Assembly (NCBI GenBank): GCA_910578345.1
Contig: CAJTRA010000016.1
Coordinates: forward strand, 1-64,000
Origin: an uncultured Lachnospiraceae bacterium
GTDB lineage: Bacteria > Bacillota > Clostridia > Lachnospirales > Lachnospiraceae
Reading direction: 5' to 3'
Length of the DNA: 64,000 nucleotides
The notes under the pieces: model-generated
Told to the model about the DNA's origin: nothing
The model's input: only the letters and a program-made list of their open reading frames with translations
Database searches by the model: none
Part shown: positions 17,408-25,782 of the stretch, in pieces
Layout: each line of letters starts with the position of its first letter
Position numbering within the stretch: position 1 is the stretch's first letter
Translations under genes and position numbers: made by a program

Positions 17408-18384
17408 AATTATTGTTTCTTCTGAAGATTCTCACAGAGCGGTCTGATGAAGAACATTGTCTGGGGGCGCAGGCGCTAATTGATGCGCTGGCGGAATATG
17501 GGATTCGGGCGGAGCGAAAGAGTATCTATGATGATATCGCACAGTTGATCGAGTTTGGATATGATATTGGATTGGTCAAGGCCAGGACAGGCGGCGGTTA
17601 TTATCTGTCCGGGAGGGAGTTTGAGCTGGCGGAGCTAAAACTTCTGGTGGAGACGGTCCAGGCGTCCAGATTTCTGACCGTGAAGAAATCAAGAGAGCTG
17701 ATCGGTAAGATCGAGAAACTGGCATCTAAGGCGGAAGCCGGACAGCTGCAGCGGCAGGTGTATGTGGCAAACCGGATTAAGACTGCCAATGAGAGTATTT
17801 ATTACATCGTGGATGATATTCACCGGGCGATCCAGAAGAATGAACAGATCTCGTTTCAGTATCTGGAATGGAATTTGGAGAAAGAACTTGTGCCGCGCAA
17901 GGATGGCAAGCTTTATCAGATCAGTCCCTGGGCGCTGACCTGCAAGGATGAGAATTACTATCTGATCGGGCATGACGGGGAGAGTGATACGATCAAACAT
18001 TTCCGCGTAGATAAGATGGGACAGATCCGTGTGCTGTCAGGAATCGGGCGGCGCGGCGCGGCGTTGTTTGAACGGTTCGATATTGCGGCCTATGCGAATA
18101 AGACGTTTGGTATGTTTGGCGGACGGGAAGAAGTGGTCACGATGGAATTCGAGAATCGGCTGATTGGCGTTATCCTGGACCGGTTCGGCAAGGAAGTGCC
18201 TGTCAGAAGAAAGGATGAGGAACATTTCTCTGTGAGAGTGCAGGTGGCGCTCAGCGGACAGTTCTACGGATGGCTTACGGGACTTGGCATGGGTGCGAAG
18301 ATCTTGGCGCCGGCAGAGGTGGTGAAGGAATATCGGGCACATTTAAGAAAAGCGCTTGCGCAATATGGAGACACACAGGCATAA
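17380..18384 (+). CDS. WYL-domain transcriptional regulator
   Basis: The 334-residue protein has an N-terminal winged helix (about residues 1-65, ending RERKSIYDDIAQLIEFGYDI-like) and a WYL domain from about residue 140, with ISFQYLEWN and YQISPWALTCKDENYYLIGH. WYL domains bind nucleic acid or nucleotide ligands and are often regulatory. The ATG at 17380 is preceded by GGAGGAAAG and lies inside the nucleotidase gene, so the two are coupled. Its target is unknown. Confidence 0.85.
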   Translation: MAGNSKQKLKLLFLLKILTERSDEEHCLGAQALIDALAEYGIRAERKSIYDDIAQLIEFGYDIGLVKARTGGGYYLSGREFELAELKLLVETVQASRFLTVKKSRELIGKIEKLASKAEAGQLQRQVYVANRIKTANESIYYIVDDIHRAIQKNEQISFQYLEWNLEKELVPRKDGKLYQISPWALTCKDENYYLIGHDGESDTIKHFRVDKMGQIRVLSGIGRRGAALFERFDIAAYANKTFGMFGGREEVVTMEFENRLIGVILDRFGKEVPVRRKDEEHFSVRVQVALSGQFYGWLTGLGMGAKILAPAEVVKEYRAHLRKALAQYGDTQA

Positions 18385-18427
18385 GGCGGGAGCATCAGAG
18401 GAAATTCAGGAAAAGGGGAAGAAAGAG

Positions 18428-19606
18428 ATGAAGATACAATTTGCAGATCGTATGAAAGAATTTGAGGAGGGCATTTTTCAGGTTCTGAATGAAAAGAAAG
18501 ACGCGGCGCAGCGGCAGGGGAAGAAGATCTACAACTTATCGGTGGGAACACCGGATTTTCCTCCCGCAGAGCATGTGGTCAGGGCAGTCGCAGAGGCGGC
18601 GGAGAAACCGGAGAATTATAAGTATGCGCTGATTGATCTGCCGGAACTGACCGAGGCAGTACAGAAACGCTACGAGAAGCGGTATGGCGTGACGCTTGAA
18701 AAAGAGGAGATCATGTCTGTCTATGGTTCTCAGGAGGGAATCGCACATATCTGTCTTTCTCTCTGTAATCCGGGAGACGTGGTGCTTGTGCCGAATCCCG
18801 GTTATCCGATCTTCGGGATTGGGCCCTCGCTTGCGGGGGCAGAGGTAGTCACTTATGATTTGACAGAGGAGAACCACTATCTGCCGGTGCTGGAGAGTAT
18901 GGATGAGGCGCTGCTTAAGCGGACGAAATGTATGATCGTATCTTATCCGCTCAATCCTGTCTGTAAAGCGGCGCCGGATGATTTCTATGAGAGGCTGATC
19001 CCATGGGCAAAGGAACATGAGGTCCTGATCATTCATGACAATGCGTATTCGGATATCATCTATGACGGCAGAGTGGGCAAGTCGATTCTGCGTGTTCCGG
19101 GTGCGAAGGAGACGGCGGTAGAATTCTATTCTCTGTCGAAATCTTACAATTATACCGGGGCAAGGGTCAGTTTCCTGACAGGGAACAGAGACGTGGTGGC
19201 ATGTTTTAAGAAATTGCGTTCCCAGATCGATTACGGGACCTATCTGCCGGTACAGTATGGCGCGGTGGCGGCGCTTACAGGCTCCGACCAGATGGTGAAG
19301 GACCAGTGTGCCGAGTATCAGCAAAGAAGGGATGCGCTCTGCGGCGGTCTGCGGCGCTTAGGATGGCAGATGGAGGACAGTGAGGGAACGATGTTTGCTT
19401 GGGCGAAAATTCCGCAGCCCTACACGGATGATGTGGCCTTTGTCATGGAACTGGTGGAGAGAAGCGGGGTTTTATGCACACCGGGAAGCAGTTTCGGAAC
19501 GCTTGGCAGAGGATATGTGCGTTTTGCGCTGACACTGCCGGTGGAAGTGATCGGGGAGGCGGTGGAGGCAGTCGCCCGATCCGGTATGATCCAGACCCAA
19601 AGATAA
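18428..19606 (+). CDS. PLP-dependent aminotransferase, class I/II (LL-DAP aminotransferase-like)
   Basis: The 392-residue fold-type I aminotransferase has YNLSVGTPDFPP near the N-terminus, PNPGYPIFG, a HDNAYSDIIYDG segment with the PLP-contact Asp and Tyr, and SLSKSYNYTGAR containing the Schiff-base Lys near residue 238. The pattern resembles LL-diaminopimelate aminotransferase and its paralogues; the substrate is not certain. The start at 18428 is used because AGGGGAAGAAAGAG precedes it; an earlier in-frame ATG overlaps the regulator gene. Confidence 0.85.
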   Translation: MKIQFADRMKEFEEGIFQVLNEKKDAAQRQGKKIYNLSVGTPDFPPAEHVVRAVAEAAEKPENYKYALIDLPELTEAVQKRYEKRYGVTLEKEEIMSVYGSQEGIAHICLSLCNPGDVVLVPNPGYPIFGIGPSLAGAEVVTYDLTEENHYLPVLESMDEALLKRTKCMIVSYPLNPVCKAAPDDFYERLIPWAKEHEVLIIHDNAYSDIIYDGRVGKSILRVPGAKETAVEFYSLSKSYNYTGARVSFLTGNRDVVACFKKLRSQIDYGTYLPVQYGAVAALTGSDQMVKDQCAEYQQRRDALCGGLRRLGWQMEDSEGTMFAWAKIPQPYTDDVAFVMELVERSGVLCTPGSSFGTLGRGYVRFALTLPVEVIGEAVEAVARSGMIQTQR

Positions 19607-19646
19607 AGAGGGACTGTCAATACCATTTTAGCAGAAATATTTTTTT

Positions 19647-19690
19647 TGGGATATGTCACAAAAAGGCATATCCCATTTTAATATTTTTTC
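19647..19690 (+). terminator. Rho-independent terminator
   Basis: TGGGATATG (19647-19655) pairs with CATATCCCA (19667-19675), followed by TTTTAATATTTTTTC. It ends the nucleotidase-WYL-aminotransferase transcript. Confidence 0.85.
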
Positions 19691-19704
19691 TAAAGGAACC
19701 ATCA

Positions 19705-19733
19705 TTGACATGGTTCATGGATTAGCATATACT
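19705..19733 (+). promoter_or_regulatory. Sigma-A promoter of nrdDG
   Basis: A perfect -35 TTGACA (19705-19710), 17-bp spacer, and -10 TATACT (19728-19733). The predicted transcription start is near 19740, just before the paired NrdR-like boxes. Confidence 0.85.
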
Positions 19734-19743
19734 GAATGTACGC

Positions 19744-19787
19744 TACAAAATATAGTGATTTTATGTCAACCATAACTATATTTTGTA
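19744..19787. promoter_or_regulatory. Paired NrdR-type boxes upstream of nrdD
   Basis: TACAAAATATAGT (19744-19756) and its exact reverse complement ACTATATTTTGTA (19775-19787) are centred 31 bp apart, three helical turns. NrdR boxes (consensus close to ACACTATATATAGTGT) occur as such pairs in front of ribonucleotide reductase genes, about 31-32 bp centre to centre. The site overlaps the predicted transcription start, fitting repression when dATP/ATP levels are high. Confidence 0.85.
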
Positions 19788-19859
19788 TGTTTCCGGCACT
19801 GGCAAAAGTGCGGAGGCAGTGTGTTGCAAGGGATGAAAAGTTACCATGGAGGGGTGTCA

Positions 19860-22049
19860 ATGAGTAGTAAATTTGGAACGGAAACTACGGCAGGAGAAAA
19901 TTTTGAACTGGAATACAGGCCGGATAAAGTTGTGAAGGTGATCAAGAAGGATGGCAGTCTGGAGGATTTCAATGTCCAGAAGGTCATTGATGCCGTAGGA
20001 AAAAGCGCTTACCGTGCGTTGACCAAGTTCACGGACGAAGAGAAACGGCATATCTGTCAGACTGTGATCGATAAGGTCAATGAATTAGGGGAAGAACGGA
20101 TTCCGATCCAGATCATGCATAATATCGTAGAGAGCGCGTTGGAAGACGTGAAACCCATCGTAGCCAAGAGTTATCGTGATTATCGCAATTACAAGCAGGA
20201 TTTTGTACGCATGATGGATGATGTCTATAAGAAGAGCCAGTCCATTATGTATATAGGGGATAAGGAGAACGCTAATACGGACAGCGCGCTTGTCTCCACG
20301 AAGAGAAGCCTGATCTTTAACCAGTTCAATAAAGAATTATACCAGAAGTTTTTTATGACCACAGAGGAGATCCAGGCATGCCGGGATGGTTATCTGTATG
20401 TCCATGACATGTCTGCCAGAAGAGATACGATGAACTGCTGTCTGTTTAATGTGGCGGAAGTACTGAGCGGCGGTTTTGAGATGGGAAATATCTGGTATAA
20501 TGAGCCTAAGACATTGGATGTTGCGTTCGATGTGATCGGCGATATTGTATTAAGCGCTGCCAGCCAGCAGTACGGCGGTTTTACAGTACCTGAGGTGGAT
20601 AAGATCTTAGAGCCTTATGCGGAGAAATCTTATCAGAGGGATATCGAGAAATATATAAGGCTCGGCATCGATGAAAAGACAGCGAAAGAGGAAGCGCTGG
20701 CAGATGTCAGGAAAGAGTTTGAGCAGGGGTTCCAGGGCTGGGAGTACAAGTTTAATACGGTAGCCAGCAGCCGTGGGGATTATCCGTTTATCACGGTGAC
20801 GGCAGGAATCGGTACGGGCCGCTTTGCGAAAATGGCTACGATCATCATGCTCAATGTACGCCGCAAAGGGCAGGGAAAGAAGGAATGTAAGAAGCCGGTC
20901 TTATTCCCGAAGATTGTTTTTCTGTATGATGAGAATCTGCATGGACCGGGTAAAGAGTTGGAAGAAGTGTTTGAGGCGGGCGTTGCATGTTCCGCTAAGA
21001 CGATGTACCCTGATTGGCTCAGCCTGACGGGGAAAGGATATATTGCCAGCATGTACAAGCAGTATGGCAAGGTGATCTCCCCTATGGGATGCAGGGCGTT
21101 TCTGTCCCCTTGGTATGAGCGGGGCGGCATGCATCCTGCGGATGATGCGGACAGTCCTGTCTTTGTGGGCAGATTTAATATCGGCGTTGTGTCTCTGCAT
21201 TTACCGATGATTCTGGCGAAGGCGCGGCAGGAGAGCAGAGATTTCTATGAAGTGTTGGATTATTATCTGAACCTGATCCGTCAGTTACATATCAGGACTT
21301 ATGCGTATCTGGGAGAGATGCGGGCGTCTACCAATCCGCTGGCATATTGCGAGGGTGGTTTCCTAGGTGGACATCTGCAGCTTCATGATAAGATCAAACC
21401 GATCTTAAAGACAGCGACAGCGAGCTTTGGAATCACTGCCTTTAACGAGCTGCAGGAACTTTATAACGGCAAATCCCTGGTGGAGGACGGTTCTTTTGCC
21501 TTAGAAGTGTTGGAGCATATCAACAATAAGATCACAGAGTTTAAAGAAGAAGATGGGAACCTGTATGCGATCTATGGCACGCCGGCTGAGAATCTGTGCG
21601 GCCTGCAGGTGAAGCAGTTTCGGGCGAAGTATGGCATTATCGAGGGGGTATCGGACAGAGAATATGTATCTAACAGCTTCCACTGTCATGTGACGGAAGA
21701 TATCACGCCGATTGAGAAGCAGGATCTGGAATATCGTTTCTGGGAGCTGGCCAACGGCGGTAAGATCCAGTATGTCAAGTATCCGATCGATTATAATATC
21801 GATGCGATCAAGACGTTGATCCGCCGGGCGATGGATATGGGATTCTATGAGGGCGTGAATCTTTCCCTGGCCTACTGTGACGATTGTGGCCATCAGGAAT
21901 TGGAGATGGATGTCTGTCCTGTGTGCGGCAGCCGTAATCTGACGAAGATTGACCGTATGAATGGATATCTGGCGTATTCCCGCGTGCATGGAGACACCAG
22001 ATTGAGTGATGCGAAGATGGCAGAGATCGCAGAAAGGAAAAGTATGTAA
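19860..22049 (+). CDS. nrdD: Anaerobic (class III) ribonucleoside-triphosphate reductase
   Basis: The 729-residue protein has an N-terminal ATP-cone (VVKVIKKDGSLEDFNVQKV), the catalytic barrel, and a C-terminal zinc site (CDDCGHQELEMDVCPVCG). RMNGYLAYS follows and holds the expected glycyl-radical Gly. It reduces ribonucleotides to deoxyribonucleotides without oxygen. GGAGGGG lies before the ATG at 19860. The stop TAA shares its last A with the ATG of nrdG, so the two are coupled. Confidence 0.96.
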   Translation: MSSKFGTETTAGENFELEYRPDKVVKVIKKDGSLEDFNVQKVIDAVGKSAYRALTKFTDEEKRHICQTVIDKVNELGEERIPIQIMHNIVESALEDVKPIVAKSYRDYRNYKQDFVRMMDDVYKKSQSIMYIGDKENANTDSALVSTKRSLIFNQFNKELYQKFFMTTEEIQACRDGYLYVHDMSARRDTMNCCLFNVAEVLSGGFEMGNIWYNEPKTLDVAFDVIGDIVLSAASQQYGGFTVPEVDKILEPYAEKSYQRDIEKYIRLGIDEKTAKEEALADVRKEFEQGFQGWEYKFNTVASSRGDYPFITVTAGIGTGRFAKMATIIMLNVRRKGQGKKECKKPVLFPKIVFLYDENLHGPGKELEEVFEAGVACSAKTMYPDWLSLTGKGYIASMYKQYGKVISPMGCRAFLSPWYERGGMHPADDADSPVFVGRFNIGVVSLHLPMILAKARQESRDFYEVLDYYLNLIRQLHIRTYAYLGEMRASTNPLAYCEGGFLGGHLQLHDKIKPILKTATASFGITAFNELQELYNGKSLVEDGSFALEVLEHINNKITEFKEEDGNLYAIYGTPAENLCGLQVKQFRAKYGIIEGVSDREYVSNSFHCHVTEDITPIEKQDLEYRFWELANGGKIQYVKYPIDYNIDAIKTLIRRAMDMGFYEGVNLSLAYCDDCGHQELEMDVCPVCGSRNLTKIDRMNGYLAYSRVHGDTRLSDAKMAEIAERKSM

Positions 22050-22558
22050 TGAGATATCACAATATAACGAAGGATGATATGCTAAACGGCGACGGGCTTC
22101 GTGTTGTGTTGTGGGTTTCCGGCTGTTCTCACTGCTGCAAGGAATGCCATAATCCTGTCACCTGGGATCCGGACGGGGGTGTCCTGTTTGATGATGCGGC
22201 GAAAGAAGAAATTTTTGAACAGTTGGAGAAATCCTATATTTCCGGAATTACTTTTTCAGGAGGCGATCCGCTGCATGCGGCGAACCGTCTTGCAGTGCGG
22301 GAGTTGATGGAAGAGATTAAGAAGAGATATCCGGATAAGACGATCTGGCTGTATACAGGAGATTCCTGGGAGGATATCCGGAATTATTCACTTTTGCAGT
22401 ATGTGGATGTCCTGGTCGATGGAGAATTTAAACAGGAACTTAAGAACACGAAGCTTCGCTGGCGGGGAAGCGCGAACCAGCGAGTGATTGATGTGCGAAG
22501 AAGCCTGCAGCAGTCAGATGCCGCAGTGCCGGTACTGTACTGCACTGACGAGGGATGA
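22049..22558 (+). CDS. nrdG: Anaerobic ribonucleotide reductase activating protein
   Basis: The 169-residue radical-SAM protein has the NrdG-type CX3CX2C cluster motif CSHCCKEC (about residues 26-33) and the GGDPL motif (about 73-77). It uses S-adenosylmethionine and an iron-sulfur cluster to generate the glycyl radical on NrdD. It starts in the stop codon of nrdD. Confidence 0.95.
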   Translation: MRYHNITKDDMLNGDGLRVVLWVSGCSHCCKECHNPVTWDPDGGVLFDDAAKEEIFEQLEKSYISGITFSGGDPLHAANRLAVRELMEEIKKRYPDKTIWLYTGDSWEDIRNYSLLQYVDVLVDGEFKQELKNTKLRWRGSANQRVIDVRRSLQQSDAAVPVLYCTDEG

Positions 22559-22655
22559 TGCGGCATAAAGCATCGGACGTGACAGGGAAGCCGAAGGCTG
22601 AACTGTTGCACGGGATCAGGAAGGGATAGAAGTCTGCGCAAAGAAGGAGTACGGC

Positions 22656-23090
22656 TTGGAGACGATAAAGATTAAATATTTCACAGACAAAATAGACAAA
22701 CTGACTTATATAGACGGTAAATCCGATTGGATTGATCTGCGCGCGGCAGAGGAGATCACGTTGAAGCAGGGAGAGTTCCGGTTGATCCCATTGGGCGTTG
22801 CGATGGAGCTTCCGAAAGGATATGAGGCGCATGTGGTGCCCAGAAGTTCCACGTTTAAGAATTTCGGTATCATTCAGACGAATCACCAGGGGGTAATCGA
22901 TGGTTCCTACTGTGGGGATCATGACCAGTGGTTCATGCCGGTTTATGCAGTACGCGACACGCAGATTCATGTGAATGACAGGATCTGTCAGTTTCGGATT
23001 ATGGAAAACCAGCCGAAGATTCTTTTTGACGAGGTAGAGCATCTGGACAATACAGACCGTGGAGGACATGGAAGTACCGGGAAGCAGTAG
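22656..23090 (+). CDS. dut: dUTP diphosphatase, TTG start
   Basis: The 144-residue protein has the dUTPase motifs PRSSTFKNFG, GVIDGSYCGDHDQW and RICQFRI, plus a C-terminal motif V DRGGHGSTGKQ. It hydrolyses dUTP to dUMP, feeding thymidylate synthesis and keeping uracil out of DNA. It starts with TTG, supported by AAGGAG about 7 bases upstream. In motif V a His replaces the usual Phe that stacks on the uracil ring. It lies 97 bases after nrdG and may share its transcript. Confidence 0.9.
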   Translation: METIKIKYFTDKIDKLTYIDGKSDWIDLRAAEEITLKQGEFRLIPLGVAMELPKGYEAHVVPRSSTFKNFGIIQTNHQGVIDGSYCGDHDQWFMPVYAVRDTQIHVNDRICQFRIMENQPKILFDEVEHLDNTDRGGHGSTGKQ

Positions 23091-23187
23091 ACCAGGCCCC
23101 GGAAAAGACTGGTCCATAAGAGATATGTATATTCAGGCTCCTTTCAAGACATACTAGGAAAAACGATGGTATGTCCTGGAAGGAGTT

Positions 23188-24630
23188 TTGACTGTGCAGA
23201 AAGTAGAAGAACAATCGAAGGAAAAGATGACGACATCCCTACAGCAGACCATGCTGTATATGAAGGAGCGTATGGCGCCGGATTTAAGCTTTGATGTAGT
23301 ATACCGTGTGATTGAAGTGGGTGGAAGACAGGCGTGCATTTACTTTATTGACGGCTTCTGTAAAGATGAGCTGATGATGAAGATCCTGCAGTATTTTATT
23401 GGTCTGAAAGCGGAAGATATGCCGCAGAATGCCTATGAGATGGCGAAGAAGGCGACTCCTTATGTAGAGGTGGATCTGAAAGACAAGTGGGAGGATATTC
23501 TTTACAATATCCTGTCAGGTGTTTTTGCGCTGTTCATTGATGGCTATGACAGATGTATCCTGCTTGATTCCAGGACCTATCCGGCAAGAGGTGTGGAGGA
23601 GCCGGATAAGGATAAGACGCTGCGCGGTTCGAAAGATGGTTTTGTGGAAACGGTAGTTTTTAACACTGCGCTGATCCGGAGAAGGATCCGGAGCACGCAG
23701 CTTCGGATGGAAATGATGAATGCCGGCAAAAGTTCCCGCACGGACATTGTTCTGTGCTATATGGATAATCGGGTGGATCATGCTTTTCTGGAGAAGATCA
23801 AAAAGAAGATTGACAATATCAAAGCGGATGCGCTGACGATGAACCAGGAGAGCCTGGCAGAGTGTCTGTATCAGAGCAAGTGGTACAATCCTTTCCCGAA
23901 GTTTAAATTCACGGAAAGGCCGGATGTCGCGGCGGCTCAGGTATTGGAAGGAGATATTGTTATCCTGGTGGATAATTCCCCTTCCGCCATGATTGTTCCG
24001 ACCTCGATCTTTGACATCGTGGAGGAGGCGGATGACTATTATTTTCCACCGATCACCGGAACCTATCTGCGGCTTTCCAGGTTTCTGATTTCGATTTTGA
24101 CTTATATTATGACGCCGACTTTCCTGCTTCTGATGAATCATCCAGAGTGGGTGCCGGAATCCTTCCAGTTTATCATGCTGCAGGAGGCGCCGAATATTCC
24201 CTTGCTGGCGCAGTTTCTGATCCTTGAGCTGGCGATCGACGGCCTGAAACTTGCGGCGGTCAACACGCCGAATATGCTCAGCACACCGCTCAGCGTGATG
24301 GCTGGTCTTGTGCTGGGTGAATTCTCGGTCAATAGTGGATGGTTCAGTTCGGAGGTTATGCTGTATATGGCCTTCGTCGCCATAGCGAACTACACACAGC
24401 AGAACTACGAACTTGGGTATGCGCTTAAGTTCATGAGGATCTTAAATCTGATCTTGACGGCGGCATTCGGGCTGTACGGTTATCTTGCGGCTATTCTGAT
24501 TTTTGTTCTGGCGATTGTCTGCAATAAGACGTTGTCGGATAAGAGTTATATCTATCCGCTTCTGCCGTTTAATTTCAAACAGTTGTCCAAGCGGCTTCTA
24601 CGCCTGCGGCTGCCACAGGCAAAGCAATAG
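23188..24630 (+). CDS. spoVAF: GerA-family spore germination protein, SpoVAF-like
   Basis: The 480-residue protein has the SpoVAF/GerA A-subunit layout. A soluble N-terminal half contains the SRTDIVLCYMDNRVDHAFLE region, then VDNSPSAMIVPTSIFDI and about five membrane helices from residue 290 on. Such proteins sit in the spore inner membrane and take part in germinant sensing or ion/DPA release. It is about the length of SpoVAF, and no B and C receptor subunits follow, which favours SpoVAF over a nutrient receptor. The TTG start at 23188 follows GGAAGGAG; a GTG two codons later is the alternative. Confidence 0.8.
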   Translation: MTVQKVEEQSKEKMTTSLQQTMLYMKERMAPDLSFDVVYRVIEVGGRQACIYFIDGFCKDELMMKILQYFIGLKAEDMPQNAYEMAKKATPYVEVDLKDKWEDILYNILSGVFALFIDGYDRCILLDSRTYPARGVEEPDKDKTLRGSKDGFVETVVFNTALIRRRIRSTQLRMEMMNAGKSSRTDIVLCYMDNRVDHAFLEKIKKKIDNIKADALTMNQESLAECLYQSKWYNPFPKFKFTERPDVAAAQVLEGDIVILVDNSPSAMIVPTSIFDIVEEADDYYFPPITGTYLRLSRFLISILTYIMTPTFLLLMNHPEWVPESFQFIMLQEAPNIPLLAQFLILELAIDGLKLAAVNTPNMLSTPLSVMAGLVLGEFSVNSGWFSSEVMLYMAFVAIANYTQQNYELGYALKFMRILNLILTAAFGLYGYLAAILIFVLAIVCNKTLSDKSYIYPLLPFNFKQLSKRLLRLRLPQAKQ

Positions 24631-24659
24631 AAAGAAGAAAGAAAGTCATCTACGATCCC

Positions 24660-24688
24660 TTGTTCTTTTCCATGGAAAATAGTATAAT
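24660..24688 (+). promoter_or_regulatory. manA promoter with 14-bp palindrome in the spacer
   Basis: TTGTTC (24660-24665) and TATAAT (24683-24688) are spaced by 17 bp. Fourteen of those spacer bases (24666-24679) form the perfect palindrome TTTTCCATGGAAAA. A repressor bound there would block RNA polymerase directly. Confidence 0.65.
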
Positions 24689-24742
24689 GAGCGCAGGAAA
24701 GAGCAAGGGAAGATTCGCAGATAGAAAGGAATGGGTATCGAA

Positions 24743-25678
24743 ATGAAGCAGATCATATTTTTGAATCCTGTATTTAAACAGATGGTTTGGGGCGGGGACA
24801 GACTGGGCAGAGACTGGCCTTATGAGATTCCAGGCAGTAATACTGGTGAGTGCTGGGCGGTCAGCGCACATCCGAACGGCGACTGCAGGATCCGGGAAGG
24901 ACAGTATGCCGGAGAAACGCTCTCCGCGCTGTGGGAGAAACACCCGGAATTGTTCGGGAAGACAGGGCTTGACAGATTTCCCTTGTTGGTAAAGATCATC
25001 GATGCGAAGACTGACCTGAGTATTCAGGTACATCCCGATGATGCATATGCAAAAGTACATGAAAACGGATCTCTGGGCAAGACGGAATGTTGGTATGTTT
25101 TGGACTGTGAGGAGGATTCCAGTCTGGTGATCGGCCACAACGCAAAGGATAAGAAAGAGCTTTCTGATATGATCCGGGAAGGACGCTGGAGTGAACTGAT
25201 TCGGGAGATTCCTGTGCATCGGGGAGATTTCATCCAGATTGATCCGGGTACGGTACATGCGATCAAGGGCGGTCTGATGATCATGGAGATGCAACAGAAC
25301 AGTGACATTACATACCGAGTTTATGATTATGACAGGATGGTGGATGGTAAGCCGAGAACTCTGCATATTGAGAAGAGTATCGATGTGATCACCGTGCCGG
25401 CTAAGCAGGTTGAAGACAGCATCATGGAAGCTGCCGATCTGCCGGTGAATACGATGAATCTGCTGTGTGAATGTGCATTCTATAAAGTGTGGAAGCTGGA
25501 GGTAAAGGAAGCCGTAACGATCACGCAGGATCATCCGTTCCTTATTATGAGTGTGATTGAGGGAGAAGGAACAGTGGATGGACAGGCGGTCCGTAAAGGG
25601 GATCATTTTATTCTGCCCTATGGTTATGGAGAAGTAATGCTGCAAGGAAATATGAAGCTGATCGCTTCTACAATATAG
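24743..25678 (+). CDS. manA: Mannose-6-phosphate isomerase, class I
   Basis: The 311-residue short-form (Firmicute) type I phosphomannose isomerase carries the zinc-site segment SIQVHPDDAYAKVHENG, the Glu of GKTECWYVLD, and the GTVHAIKGGLMIMEMQQNSD catalytic strand. It interconverts mannose-6-phosphate and fructose-6-phosphate in the cytoplasm. The ATG at 24743 is preferred over 24731, because the AAAGGA element touches the earlier codon. It has its own promoter. Confidence 0.93.
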   Translation: MKQIIFLNPVFKQMVWGGDRLGRDWPYEIPGSNTGECWAVSAHPNGDCRIREGQYAGETLSALWEKHPELFGKTGLDRFPLLVKIIDAKTDLSIQVHPDDAYAKVHENGSLGKTECWYVLDCEEDSSLVIGHNAKDKKELSDMIREGRWSELIREIPVHRGDFIQIDPGTVHAIKGGLMIMEMQQNSDITYRVYDYDRMVDGKPRTLHIEKSIDVITVPAKQVEDSIMEAADLPVNTMNLLCECAFYKVWKLEVKEAVTITQDHPFLIMSVIEGEGTVDGQAVRKGDHFILPYGYGEVMLQGNMKLIASTI

Positions 25679-25701
25679 GCGTAGAGATTACAGGAAATGA
25701 A

Positions 25702-25741
25702 ACAGGCCGGTGCATGATCGCTTGATCTTGCATCGGCCTGT
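25702..25741. terminator. Hairpin between convergent manA and histidine kinase genes
   Basis: ACAGGCCGGTGCA pairs with TGCATCGGCCTGT (one G-U pair), with an inner GATC/GATC extension around GCTT. The T-rich flank (TTTCATTT) is on the minus-strand side, so it may serve mainly the kinase gene; it can also stop manA. Confidence 0.7.
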
Positions 25742-25782
25742 AAAGTTATGGTCCGTCAGACACGTTGGTTTCTGAATGAATA

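Noticed and set aside
22049..22558. Possible frame error at the nrdD/nrdG junction
   Set aside because: The TAATG overlap is a normal coupled stop/start and both proteins are full length.
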